From JAAYPI01 sp963668615 (GTDB lineage Bacteria; Bacteroidota; Bacteroidia; Bacteroidales; Paludibacteraceae), in NCBI GenBank assembly GCA_963668615.2, contig CAXXCL010000004.1, positions 90,922-154,921 of the forward strand: a stretch of DNA of 64,000 nucleotides, read 5' to 3'. Numbering within the stretch: position 1 is the first letter of the stretch; each line of letters opens with the position of its first letter. The position numbers and the translations under genes were made by a program. Below are positions 44,466 to 53,533 of this stretch, piece after piece. The notes below the pieces were generated by a model. The model ran no database searches. It was not told the origin of the DNA and saw only the letters and a program-made list of their open reading frames with translations.

Positions 44466-45968
44466 TTAGCTGTCACGTTTGGTCTCTTTCAATATTACAT
44501 CATGTGCACCGCCCTCAATAATACTCGTTGAAGAAACCATAGTTATTTTTGCCACCTTTTTCAATTCGGGTATAGAAAGAGCACCACAACTACACATGGT
44601 AGATTTGACCTTACCCAAGGTTATTTCAAGATTATCTTTCAATTTTCCAGCATAAGGGACGTAACTATCGACACCTTCTTCAAATTTCATTCCGGCTTTG
44701 CCTCCCATATCATATCTCTGCCAGTTTCTTGCACGATTGGAACCTTCGCCCCAATATTCTTTCACATAACTTCCCCCTACAATGATTTTTTTGGTCGGAC
44801 TCTCATCAAATCTGGCAAAATATCTACCCATCATAATAAAATCAGCTCCCATGGCCAACGCAAGTACCATGTGATAATCTTGAACAATACCGCCATCCGA
44901 GCAAATTGGAATATATACCCCATTTTTTACAAAATACTCGTCACGTGCCTTAGCAACTTCTATCAATGAAGTGGCTTGACCCCTTCCAATACCTTTCTGC
45001 TCCCTTGTTATGCAAATTGAACCGCCACCTATTCCTACTTTAATAAAATCAGCTCCGGCATTTGCCAAATAAGTAAAACCCTCTTGGTCTACTACATTGC
45101 CGGCACCGATTTTCACTTTTTCTCCGTAATTTTCTCTGACAAATTTGATGGTTTCCATTTGCCATTCGGAAAACCCATCGGATGAATCGATACAAAGAAC
45201 ATCAACTCCCGCAGCCACCAATTTGGGAATGCGTTCGGTATAATCTCTCGTGTTGATACCTGCACCAACCATCAGTCTTTTATGGGTATCCAGTAATTCA
45301 TCAGGATTATTTTTATGACTATCGTAGTCTTTTCTGAACACAAAATATTTTAAGCATTGATTTTTATCGATTATCGGAAGTGCATTTATTTTGTTATTCC
45401 AAATAATATCATTTGCCTCATCAAGACCAATGCCATAATCGCCTGTTACCAGTTTGGAAAACGGAGTCATAAAATCTTGAATTTTTGCATCAAGGCTATC
45501 CCTACTTGGACGGTAATCTCTACTGGTTACCATTCCCAATAATTTACCACTCGATGTTCCGTCATGCGTTATTCCGATGGTTGAGAACCCCGTTTTTTCT
45601 TTTAACGCTATAACATCTCTTAATGTTTGTTCCGGTTTCAAATTAGCATCGCTTATAACAAAACCGGCTTTGAATTTTTTTACTTTTCGTACCATCTCTA
45701 CTTGATCTTCAATAGATTGAGAACCAAAAATAAAAGATAATCCGCCATTTCGTGCCAAAGCTATAGCCATGTTCGAATCGGAGACAGACTGCATTATTGC
45801 CGAAACAAAAGGAGTATTTAAAACTATATCGGAACTTTTACCTTTTGAATATTTTACCAAAGGTGTTTTTAAGGTAATGCAATCCGGAATGCATCCTTTT
45901 GTTGTAAGACCCGGAACAAGTAAATATTCGTTGAAAGTTCTTGAAATGTCATTTATGATTTGTGCCAT
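44466..45968 (-). CDS. guaB: IMP dehydrogenase, variant clade
   Basis: Oxidises IMP to XMP in guanine nucleotide synthesis. The 500-aa protein has the barrel start TPFVSAIMQSVSDSNMAIAL and a CBS pair inserted at about residues 95-220 (STIGITHDGTSSGKLLGMV; QDFMTPFSKLVTGDYG). Then VDVLCIDSSDGFSEWQ, KIGAGNVVDQEGF, catalytic loop KVGIGGGSICITREQKGIGRG (Cys nucleophile) and SDGGIVQDYHMVLALAMGAD. The usual bacterial GIGPGSICTTR is replaced by GIGGGSICITRE and the flap region differs. It may be a second, non-canonical IMPDH. A -7 promoter element lies just upstream. Confidence 0.9.
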   Translation of the reverse strand: MAQIINDISRTFNEYLLVPGLTTKGCIPDCITLKTPLVKYSKGKSSDIVLNTPFVSAIMQSVSDSNMAIALARNGGLSFIFGSQSIEDQVEMVRKVKKFKAGFVISDANLKPEQTLRDVIALKEKTGFSTIGITHDGTSSGKLLGMVTSRDYRPSRDSLDAKIQDFMTPFSKLVTGDYGIGLDEANDIIWNNKINALPIIDKNQCLKYFVFRKDYDSHKNNPDELLDTHKRLMVGAGINTRDYTERIPKLVAAGVDVLCIDSSDGFSEWQMETIKFVRENYGEKVKIGAGNVVDQEGFTYLANAGADFIKVGIGGGSICITREQKGIGRGQATSLIEVAKARDEYFVKNGVYIPICSDGGIVQDYHMVLALAMGADFIMMGRYFARFDESPTKKIIVGGSYVKEYWGEGSNRARNWQRYDMGGKAGMKFEEGVDSYVPYAGKLKDNLEITLGKVKSTMCSCGALSIPELKKVAKITMVSSTSIIEGGAHDVILKETKRDS

Positions 45969-45991
45969 AAGGAAGTGTTTTTAAGATTTTG

Positions 45992-45999
45992 CAAATCTA
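45992..45999 (-). promoter_or_regulatory. Bacteroidota -7 element of the IMPDH gene
   Basis: The minus strand reads TAGATTTG (TAnnTTTG), 24 bp before the IMP dehydrogenase ATG. Confidence 0.5.
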
Positions 46000-46136
46000 C
46001 GAAAAATCAACTTAAATGAAGGATTTTAAAAGTCTTCTTTTTCATTCAACATCGAATTCTTTGCATACAAATTGAAAAGGCATTTTTTTAAATGTGCGAT
46101 TATAAACAAGCGGGTGAGTAAATGAACAATCCTTTT

Positions 46137-47384
46137 TTACAATTTACCAATAAGCGGCATTAAAAGCATTATGAAGGTTAATACGATTAAAATAACTACC
46201 GCACTCCAGCCTATAAGGTTGTTTAACGGCTTATTGACATATTCACCCATGATTTTCTTATTATTGACTAACAAAATCATACACACTAACACTACGGGAA
46301 GCAACATTCCGTTTAACACTTGTGACCACAATGAAATAAATATTAGTGGAGCACCCGGAATCAGTATAATAGCCCCTGCCAATATTAAAATGCCTGTATA
46401 AAGGATGTAAAATTCTTTTGCCTCGTCCCATTTTTTGTCAATACCGGCTTCAAACCCAAATGCTTCGCAAACGTAGAAAGCAGTAGCCAATGGCAAAATA
46501 GTAGCAGAAAAAACGGATGCAATAAAAAGTCCGAAAGCAAAAACCTGTGAGGCAATAGCCCCTGCAAAAGGTTTTAAGGCTAAAGCAGCATCTTTTGCCT
46601 CGTTAATTTGGATGCCTTTTTGGTGCAACGTAGAAGCACAGGCTACAATGATGAAGAACGCAACAGTAACAGTTGCTACACACCCTACTATAATGTCGAT
46701 AAGCGAATATTTATATTCTTTCATTTTCAAGCCCTTTTCGATGACTGATGACTGCATATAAAATTGCATCCATGGTGCTATGGTTGTACCAATAATACCG
46801 ATAATCATGGCTAGACTTTGTGCATTGATTTCCAATTGTGGATGAATAACAGCATGTCCTATTTCTCCCCAATGCGGTTTTCCTACCAATGCCGACACAA
46901 CGTACATTAACAGCGACACACTAAAAAGCAAAAATATCCGCTCGGCAATCTTATAATTTCCTTTTACGACCAGAAGCCATATCACCAGACCAACAATTGG
47001 GACAGAAATATATTTACTAATTCCAAAAACTTCCATACTACCGGCAACACCCGCAAACTCGGTAGTTGTATTACCAATATCTGCAATAAGCAAACCTAGA
47101 AATATTACAAATGTCACTTTTACACCTGCATTCTCGCGAATAAGGTCGGCAAGTCCTTTACCCGTAACAATACCCATGCGGGCATTCATTTCTTGAATAA
47201 TAATTAACAGTATAAAAGAGGGAATCAGTGTCCAAATTAGGTTGTACCCATAGACTGCACCCGCAACTGAGTAAGTTGTAATTCCACCTGCATCGTTATC
47301 CACACTGCCTGTAATAATACCCGGACCCAAAATAGCCAGAAACATTGCCACCTGACGAAAAAATGTTTTTCTATTTTTCAACAT
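46137..47384 (-). CDS. Nramp-family divalent metal transporter, atypical metal site
   Basis: A 415-aa LeuT-fold inner-membrane transporter with about 11 hydrophobic segments. The helix-1 site reads GIITGSVDNDAGGITTYSVA rather than the DPGN of Mn/Fe transporters. The helix-6 site reads IGTTIAPWMQFYMQSSVIEK without the Met-Pro-His motif. Such replacements are known in Nramp-related Mg transporters. The gene lies 9 bp after the MgtE-N/CBS gene, whose domains sense Mg in MgtE channels, so Mg import is the best guess. Mn or another divalent ion cannot be excluded. Confidence 0.88.
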   Translation of the reverse strand: MLKNRKTFFRQVAMFLAILGPGIITGSVDNDAGGITTYSVAGAVYGYNLIWTLIPSFILLIIIQEMNARMGIVTGKGLADLIRENAGVKVTFVIFLGLLIADIGNTTTEFAGVAGSMEVFGISKYISVPIVGLVIWLLVVKGNYKIAERIFLLFSVSLLMYVVSALVGKPHWGEIGHAVIHPQLEINAQSLAMIIGIIGTTIAPWMQFYMQSSVIEKGLKMKEYKYSLIDIIVGCVATVTVAFFIIVACASTLHQKGIQINEAKDAALALKPFAGAIASQVFAFGLFIASVFSATILPLATAFYVCEAFGFEAGIDKKWDEAKEFYILYTGILILAGAIILIPGAPLIFISLWSQVLNGMLLPVVLVCMILLVNNKKIMGEYVNKPLNNLIGWSAVVILIVLTFIMLLMPLIGKL

Positions 47385-47393
47385 GCCTTCTTC

Positions 47394-48662
47394 CTATTTG
47401 TTTGTTCTACGTTTTCTTGTTAAATCTTCAACCACATCATCAATAACTACCATACCGAGAAGCTCATTGTTACTATCTACTACAGGAATTGCCAAGATGT
47501 TGTATTTAGAAACATTCTCGGCAATTTCATCTATCTCCTGATAGTCCTGTAAATGAATAGGTGAAGGTTTCATAATCTGACTCAAGGTTGCACTAGGAGA
47601 AGAAATAATCAGGTCACGAAGTGAAAATGTAGCCAATAGCTCATTTTTTGTATTGGTAACAAAAAGATTATATAAAGATTCCTGCTCGGGTTGTTTTGCT
47701 CTTAACTCGTTAAGCACTTCCTCAACAGTTGTATTTTCTTGAAAGGATACCACATCAGTCGACATAATACTACCAACAGTATTGTCGGGATAATCGAGCA
47801 ATTCTCTTACATCCTCAGAAGTTTCTTTTTCCATTTCTTTGAGAAGCTGCTCCGCTTTATTATCTTCTAAAGCATCGAGAATATCCGCAACCTCGTGGGC
47901 TGGCATTTTATCCAACACATCGGCAGCTTTTTCAATGGTAAGACTTTCCAGAATGTGTACTTGTGTCGACGGGTCAAGTTCTTCAAGTACATCAGCAGCT
48001 CTTTCTTCATCGAGAGTTGAGAACACCTCCGCACTCTCTTTTCTTCCCAAATCTTCAATAATATCGGCTAAATCCGATGGATGAAGAGTTTGTAGTTTTG
48101 AGTACGTTTTGGATAATTTAATATTTAGATTTGAAAAATCGATGGTTTCAACATCATCCCAAAGAATAAATTTTGACGGGATTTTACCCCCCCATAAAGT
48201 AATTACAGCCTTTATCGGTTTAAGAATTCCAATTCTTCTCAATAATCCCTCAACCCCTACATCAACGACAACGACAAATGCCCCCCTTGACAGTGAAACC
48301 AAACGAACATCATTAACACGCACAAGTTTGTGTCCGTTAAGATCTACAATTTGCCTATCAAGAATATTTTCAGCCAAATAAAGGCTATTATTAACCTCAT
48401 CCGTCGAAATTTCATGCAGCTGATTACAGACAACCTTTAATTTGCCTTGATTTTTTCCAATCGTAAAAGATTGAAAAGAATAAAAGCTTACCTGATTTTT
48501 TGATTTAACTTTTATCCCCGAAATACGAGGACGTTCTGAAAATTGATTGGTAGAATCGGATCCGATTAATAAATCCTTAACTATGCCAATAACACGATTT
48601 TCTGCATCATAAATGCTTTTACCTATTATTTGGCTAACGTAAAACGTGGTGAATGATGTCAT
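47394..48662 (-). CDS. MgtE N-domain/CBS regulatory protein with PRC-barrel-like head
   Basis: A soluble 422-aa protein from the ATG at 48662 (MTSFTTFYVSQIIGKSIYD). The longer frame start at 48713 lies inside the structured leader. The head is PRC-barrel-like and duplicated (IGKSIYDAENRVIGIVKDLL; DRQIVDLNGHKLVRVNDVRL). An MgtE N-domain follows (LQTLHPSDLADIIEDLGRKE; MPAHEVADILDALEDNKAEQ), then two CBS motifs (VGSIMSTDVVSFQENTTVEE; AIPVVDSNNELLGMVVIDDV). It has no transmembrane part, so it is the sensor half of MgtE without the channel. It is the first gene of an operon with the Nramp-like gene and has a strong AAGGAGG Shine-Dalgarno, rare in this phylum. Confidence 0.9.
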   Translation of the reverse strand: MTSFTTFYVSQIIGKSIYDAENRVIGIVKDLLIGSDSTNQFSERPRISGIKVKSKNQVSFYSFQSFTIGKNQGKLKVVCNQLHEISTDEVNNSLYLAENILDRQIVDLNGHKLVRVNDVRLVSLSRGAFVVVVDVGVEGLLRRIGILKPIKAVITLWGGKIPSKFILWDDVETIDFSNLNIKLSKTYSKLQTLHPSDLADIIEDLGRKESAEVFSTLDEERAADVLEELDPSTQVHILESLTIEKAADVLDKMPAHEVADILDALEDNKAEQLLKEMEKETSEDVRELLDYPDNTVGSIMSTDVVSFQENTTVEEVLNELRAKQPEQESLYNLFVTNTKNELLATFSLRDLIISSPSATLSQIMKPSPIHLQDYQEIDEIAENVSKYNILAIPVVDSNNELLGMVVIDDVVEDLTRKRRTNK

Positions 48663-48667
48663 ATGCA

Positions 48668-48729
48668 CCTCCTTGATTTGAGATGTAGTCAAGGAGCATA
48701 CGAGAAATAGCAACGACCTTGTTACATCT
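48668..48729 (-). promoter_or_regulatory. Riboswitch-like leader: mutually exclusive SD-sequestering and anti-sequestering hairpins
   Basis: On the minus strand CTCCTTGA (48696-48689) pairs perfectly with TCAAGGAG (48676-48669), burying the AAGGAGG Shine-Dalgarno (48674-48668) that lies 5 nt before the ATG. An upstream segment AGATGTAACAAGG (48729-48717) can instead pair with CCTTG (48694-48690) and TACATCT (48687-48681), 12 bp in all, which frees the Shine-Dalgarno. Together with a leader of about 115 nt from the -7 element at 48787-48794, this has the form of a translational riboswitch or thermosensor for the metal-transport operon. No known class was recognised. Confidence 0.65.
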
Positions 48730-48786
48730 GATTAATAATTATATGTTCAGGCCCGTCGTCCATTTCTAAAATTTTGATTTGCGTTG

Positions 48787-48794
48787 CAAAAGTA
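48787..48794 (-). promoter_or_regulatory. Bacteroidota -7 element of the MgtE-N/Nramp operon
   Basis: The minus strand reads TACTTTTG (TAnnTTTG). It predicts a transcript start near 48780 and a leader of about 115 nt containing the alternative hairpins. Confidence 0.55.
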
Positions 48795-48890
48795 GTCCTT
48801 TTATGGAAAGAAAAAAAATAAATTTTACTTTTTAGAAAGAAAAATTTATACAATAGCACAAAACGATGGTAAGGAAAAATTTGGAACTGG

Positions 48891-50708
48891 CTATAAAAGT
48901 GTATTACTCAGTACCACAACATCCATCGGTTTTATATCCAACTGCTTTATTGTTTTCTTTGTAAAAACGTCTTTATAGTTACCATCTATAAAAACAGGAA
49001 GAGTAAAATGAACGGCTTCATTTCCGCGATTTATCACCACAATTACTTCTTCATTTCCCTGTTTACGACTAAAGGCGTATACTTTTTGTGCATCGTCGGT
49101 TAGTAGCGTTGTATAGTTTCCGGTTTTAATTGCCTGATATTGATTGCGTAAATGAATGAACTTTTTGTACCAATTAAACAAGTCTTTATTGAAAACTACT
49201 TTGTCTGGGTCATGTTTGGTTTGGTCGGGATTGGTTGTTTCGGGTTCGTATTTTTTATCTTTCCAAACCATCGGTTTTCTGCAATCGGGGTCATTGCTTC
49301 CCCACATGCCACATTCATCGCCATAATAAATCATAGGAGAACCCAAATACAAAATTTGAAAGGCAGCAATCAGCTTCTGTTTTTGCAGTTGGTTGGCAGT
49401 TGGTTTTCGGGCATTGTAATTTACGTTAGTGCTTTTCTGACTATAACCAAAATATTCACCCCAGTTGCCAAATTTTTTTCCATCAGGATTGGCTACCGCA
49501 CTTCCTATTCGGGTTGCATCGTGACTATCCACCAGGTTTTGCATATTTAGTGCCACGCCTTCGCCAAAAGCCTCACGCAATTCCTTTAAGCGCGTATCAA
49601 ACTGTGTTACCGAAATGCCGGTTGTATCCTGTACAAAAAAATCATGCACAATAAATGCAAAATTGTAATTCATGGTTGCATCAAACTCATCACCCTTTAA
49701 ATAAGGTTTTGTTTCTTCAATCGGATACACCAGTTCGGCAGTCATATAGGCTTGTGGATTGATTTTCCGTACCCATTTTCGCCAATCTTTCCAAAAAGGA
49801 TGACCAACGCAAAAAGCCACATCCAACCGCCAACCGTCAATACCATAAGCAATGCCTTTGTTCATAGGGTTCATCCATCGTTTGGTGGCATCAAAAATAT
49901 ATCGTTTTGGTCCGGCAACAATTCCGGTACTGTCTTCTTTAAGTTCCGGTAAGGTTTTTACACCAAACCACCCTGTGTATTTAAACGTTGTTCCTTTTGC
50001 AGCATTACGCCAACTGTCAATTACAAACCAATCTTTATAGAAAGATTGCTGTTGATTTTTTTCCACATCACGAAAAGCGAAACTATTGACACCCATATGG
50101 TTGAATACCCCATCAAAAATGATATGCATATTCCGTTTATGTACTTCTTCAATCAGTTTGAGTACAAGCAAATCCGCTTTTGTCCAAACCCATTTTTCAG
50201 AATTCAGTGGGTCTTCAGTTTCTATTAATCTTTTATCACCTTCGGGGTCAGGTCCAAACGTTGGGTCGATGTGATGGTAGCACAATGCGTCATATTTATG
50301 CGATGATGGCGACCAGAAAAGCGGATTCATATAAATGGCATTCACCCCCAATGATTGCAGGTAATCCAGTTTGTCAATGACTCCCTGTAAATCGCCGCCG
50401 TAGCGTCTTCGTTGGATGTTGTACCAAATGCCTTTCCCGTTTTTTTGTTCGTACGGTTGCAATTGATACCAATCGCTTGTCCATGGATGAATTTCAAAGT
50501 CAGAAGCATCATCAAAAGGATAGGCTCCGTTTTGGTCACTTACTTTTGGGTCGTTCGAAGGATCTCCATTGCAAAAACGTTCCGGAAATATTTGATACCA
50601 AACCAAGCCTTTACTCCAGTCGGGCGTAACATCTTTTTGGGCAAAAGATGAAAAACAAAGGAAAAACGGTAAACAAACCGTAAGCATTCTTTTTAATGTC
50701 ATTTTCAT
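48891..50708 (-). CDS. Exported GH13 alpha-amylase/neopullulanase-like enzyme
   Basis: A 605-aa protein with signal peptide KRMLTVCLPFFLCFSSFAQK. The GH13 barrel shows region I HIIFDGVFNHMG, region II DGWRLDVAF (nucleophile Asp), region III AELVYP (acid/base Glu) and region IV LVDSHDATR (third catalytic Asp). The insertion between the first strands (HPWTSDWYQLQPYEQKNGKG) and the opening WYQIFPERFCNGDPSND are typical of neopullulanase/cyclomaltodextrinase-type enzymes. A C-terminal beta domain ends the protein. It probably hydrolyses starch-like glucans in the periplasm. No SusC/SusD genes are adjacent. Confidence 0.92.
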   Translation of the reverse strand: MKMTLKRMLTVCLPFFLCFSSFAQKDVTPDWSKGLVWYQIFPERFCNGDPSNDPKVSDQNGAYPFDDASDFEIHPWTSDWYQLQPYEQKNGKGIWYNIQRRRYGGDLQGVIDKLDYLQSLGVNAIYMNPLFWSPSSHKYDALCYHHIDPTFGPDPEGDKRLIETEDPLNSEKWVWTKADLLVLKLIEEVHKRNMHIIFDGVFNHMGVNSFAFRDVEKNQQQSFYKDWFVIDSWRNAAKGTTFKYTGWFGVKTLPELKEDSTGIVAGPKRYIFDATKRWMNPMNKGIAYGIDGWRLDVAFCVGHPFWKDWRKWVRKINPQAYMTAELVYPIEETKPYLKGDEFDATMNYNFAFIVHDFFVQDTTGISVTQFDTRLKELREAFGEGVALNMQNLVDSHDATRIGSAVANPDGKKFGNWGEYFGYSQKSTNVNYNARKPTANQLQKQKLIAAFQILYLGSPMIYYGDECGMWGSNDPDCRKPMVWKDKKYEPETTNPDQTKHDPDKVVFNKDLFNWYKKFIHLRNQYQAIKTGNYTTLLTDDAQKVYAFSRKQGNEEVIVVINRGNEAVHFTLPVFIDGNYKDVFTKKTIKQLDIKPMDVVVLSNTLL

Positions 50709-50845
50709 TGATATCCAGGATTAACGATGTTCTAACATGACTGATTTATGAAAGCTACAAGGTCACACAATAACAAAACCAATTGGAGAAAATCCTATTC
50801 GGGTACAAAATAAACTTCCGCATTCAAAAAATGGGTTAACAACAA

Positions 50846-51577
50846 TTATTTTGTTTCATACTCAAGTTTTACAGTAATCGTAGCTGTCTTTCTTTTGGAT
50901 GTTGTGTTAAAAGAACCTCCCCAGGAATATTCTTCAGAAGAATTTTGAGCTACAATTTGGAAAACTCCCATATCGGCTTTTTTTAATTGACCGACTTCGC
51001 TGCCTGCATTTTTTGCAATTTTCTCAGCTCGAATATTGGCATCCTTTGTCGCTTCAGCAATCATTTCTATTTTTAGTGCCGCTAATTTTGTGTAATAATA
51101 TTCAGGAGCATTCGAATAAAATTCAATGCCTAAGTTTATTAATTCACTTACTTGTCTTGATATCTCTTCAATTCTATCAACATCATTAGATTCTATTTGT
51201 ATACTTTGCACCAGTCTGTACCCTGTAAAGACAGATTTTATTCTATTTCCATTATCACCGTACACATTATCAAATTGCTTTTCTATTTGAACAGCTGAAA
51301 AAATGATACTCTCTGTTTTTACACCTTTCGATATCAAATACTTTTTAATATTCTCTCTATCTTTGTCCAATTCAGCGTATGCTACCTTCAAATCTTGATT
51401 TTTTTTCGTAAACGACCCACTCCAGACTATTAAATCGGAAACAAAATCCTTACTTCCTAATCCTGTTACAGATATGGAATTGCTTGACTTATTTCTATCT
51501 TTAAAAGCATTGGAAAAAATGAGAGCGGTTAATACTATTGCTAGAGCAATAACAATACTGTTCAGATGCGTTTTCAT
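50846..51577 (-). CDS. SIMPL-domain (DUF541) protein
   Basis: A 243-aa protein from the ATG at 51577 (MKTHLNSIVIALAIVLTALI), an N-terminal signal anchor or signal peptide. The remainder is the SIMPL/DUF541 fold: SISVTGLGSKDFVSDLIVWS, KYLISKGVKTESIIFSAVQI, YRLVQSIQIESNDVDRIEEI, DANIRAEKIAKNAGSEVGQL and TITVKLEYE. It is periplasmic and probably oligomeric; the biological role of most members is unclear. The longer frame start at 51649 is rejected because it lacks a signal sequence. Confidence 0.88.
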   Translation of the reverse strand: MKTHLNSIVIALAIVLTALIFSNAFKDRNKSSNSISVTGLGSKDFVSDLIVWSGSFTKKNQDLKVAYAELDKDRENIKKYLISKGVKTESIIFSAVQIEKQFDNVYGDNGNRIKSVFTGYRLVQSIQIESNDVDRIEEISRQVSELINLGIEFYSNAPEYYYTKLAALKIEMIAEATKDANIRAEKIAKNAGSEVGQLKKADMGVFQIVAQNSSEEYSWGGSFNTTSKRKTATITVKLEYETK

Positions 51578-51708
51578 ATTTTTTATTTTTAAAATTAGAG
51601 GGAACAAACGAAGCGATGTGTAGAATTTACGTGTTTCTACAGTTATCAAAGCTACAAATTAATTTTAGATATTCAAGAAACAATTTATATTTTTATTTTA
51701 TACTCTTC

Positions 51709-53508
51709 TCACAATGTGTTTACGGATTCTTTATGATAATACCTCAGCTCTTGTTCCTCTTGTCGGGCTTTACTAAAACTGGATACTTTTTTCAAATAAC
51801 CTATTACGCGAGTGGCATGATCTACCTCTTTGGAACCACATTGGGAACAGGCATTCAAAGTACGTTTATCGATAAATCCGCAATCGCGACAAACGGTTAC
51901 TTTCACATTGAAACAAAAATAATTACACCCTGTTTTTGCAGCAATATTGAGTAACTTTTTAAAGCCCTCCTTGGTTGGATATTCTTCTAAATTTAAGTGT
52001 AAGGCAGAACCTCCATCCAAATACTGATTGTAAGTTTTTCCGTGCAAAATGAATTTATCAATTACGTTTATTTCATCATCTTCTACAGCATAAAAATAAG
52101 AGTTGTAACAATCACGTTTCACCATGTAACCATCTTTTTTATCCCATTTGGCATTTTTTGCCCCAAGATTTTCAGCCGGTACAAATTCGGTATTAAACAT
52201 ATAACCATACGTCGCTTTTGCCTTGCGATTTTCTTCGTAAATCACTTTCAAATAATTTTCCACAAAAGCTTGATACATATCATTATTGCCAACTTGGATG
52301 CCTAGACTTTCGGCAGCTTCCACAAAACCGTTAATACCAATGGTCAAAAACTGCTTATCAAGGGTAATCAGTCCAGCCTTATAGACAGGCAACATATTGG
52401 CTTCATTATACTGCTCCATCAACTTGCGATAAGCAACTTGGTATTTTTGTACTTTTTGTATTTCGGCACGAATGTTTCTTTTATCTTGTACCAATCGATT
52501 CATATTAATGGTTATGACGTTAATGGAACCCGTCGCAACCCCACCTGCACCCAAACTGTAACTAAAAGTGTTATCACTTATTTCGTTACGCAACCTGCAA
52601 CAGGAAGCCAAACTGTCGGCACTCTCCGACTGATAAATAAAAAATGAATTACCTCTGCTCAATTCACCGGCACACATATCGGCAAAATCACCATCAACAG
52701 GAGCTCCATCTTTTACCAACATCGCAGCAGTTACCACAGGAAAAGTAAGTACCGCTTTAGTTCTTTCGCGGTTAAACCATTTCATAAAAAACGATTGCAA
52801 TTTTTTCAGACTATCCAAAGATGGTTCGGTCATGTCCGGAAAAACAAAACTACCAAACATACTGTCAAAATAGGGCTTGTCGTACAACGAGATATTCCAA
52901 AAAACAGACTGATAACCCCTTGCGGCAGCCGGTTGATTAATGGCATACACACAATGTTGCAAATTATTGGCTATAGTATTGGTTTCAGTGGTCAAATAAT
53001 CATCGCCATAATCTTTGCGGGCAAAATAATCGAAATACATTAAAAATTCCACTGTTGCCAGGGCTCCTGCAAACTGCGAACTAACAGCAAATACCAAATT
53101 TACAAAAGAGCCGCAAAAACTGTCCAAGTGCTCAGGAGCACGACTTTCGCCGCTCAGTTTAGTAAGCCCATCTATCAAAAAAGGATACATACTAATGGAA
53201 ACACAATAGGGTTTCAGTGAAGTTTCGTCATGCACATAAATTTCGTGATTTTCAATTTGGCGTACATATTCTTTTGCTAACTCTTCTCCAAAAATATCTT
53301 TTATCTTATTGCACACTAATGCCCTGTTTACCTGAATGTTAATGTCCTTATTCAGTTCAGCTTCGAGTGTAGCAATATTTTTATTGGTAACGTTGGCATT
53401 AGCATCTACGGTGGAGGCTGATGCTGCATTTTCGGCATGAATATACTGATCAATAAAGGCAATTTTATTATTGATTTGCTCTTCGGTAAGTTTTAAATAG
53501 GTTGACAT
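51709..53508 (-). CDS. nrdD: Anaerobic ribonucleoside-triphosphate reductase (class III)
   Basis: Glycyl-radical enzyme reducing NTPs to dNTPs without oxygen. At 599 aa it is shorter than E. coli NrdD because the N-terminal ATP-cone is absent; the barrel begins by residue 60. Visible blocks: YVHDETSLKPYC, active-site Cys region ESADSLASCCRLRNE, GSINVITINMNRLVQDKRNI, zinc site CRDCGFIDKRTLNACSQCGS and the glycyl-radical loop RVIGYL near residue 575. It needs NrdG, encoded 25 bp upstream. Both lie behind a cobalamin riboswitch. Confidence 0.94.
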   Translation of the reverse strand: MSTYLKLTEEQINNKIAFIDQYIHAENAASASTVDANANVTNKNIATLEAELNKDINIQVNRALVCNKIKDIFGEELAKEYVRQIENHEIYVHDETSLKPYCVSISMYPFLIDGLTKLSGESRAPEHLDSFCGSFVNLVFAVSSQFAGALATVEFLMYFDYFARKDYGDDYLTTETNTIANNLQHCVYAINQPAAARGYQSVFWNISLYDKPYFDSMFGSFVFPDMTEPSLDSLKKLQSFFMKWFNRERTKAVLTFPVVTAAMLVKDGAPVDGDFADMCAGELSRGNSFFIYQSESADSLASCCRLRNEISDNTFSYSLGAGGVATGSINVITINMNRLVQDKRNIRAEIQKVQKYQVAYRKLMEQYNEANMLPVYKAGLITLDKQFLTIGINGFVEAAESLGIQVGNNDMYQAFVENYLKVIYEENRKAKATYGYMFNTEFVPAENLGAKNAKWDKKDGYMVKRDCYNSYFYAVEDDEINVIDKFILHGKTYNQYLDGGSALHLNLEEYPTKEGFKKLLNIAAKTGCNYFCFNVKVTVCRDCGFIDKRTLNACSQCGSKEVDHATRVIGYLKKVSSFSKARQEEQELRYYHKESVNTL

Positions 53509-53533
53509 GGTTTATATGGTTTATGATACGTTT

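Noticed and set aside
48721..48780. Known Mg or Mn riboswitch (M-box or yybP-ykoY)
   Set aside because: The conserved core sequences of these classes were looked for on both strands and not found, so the element is reported as unclassified.
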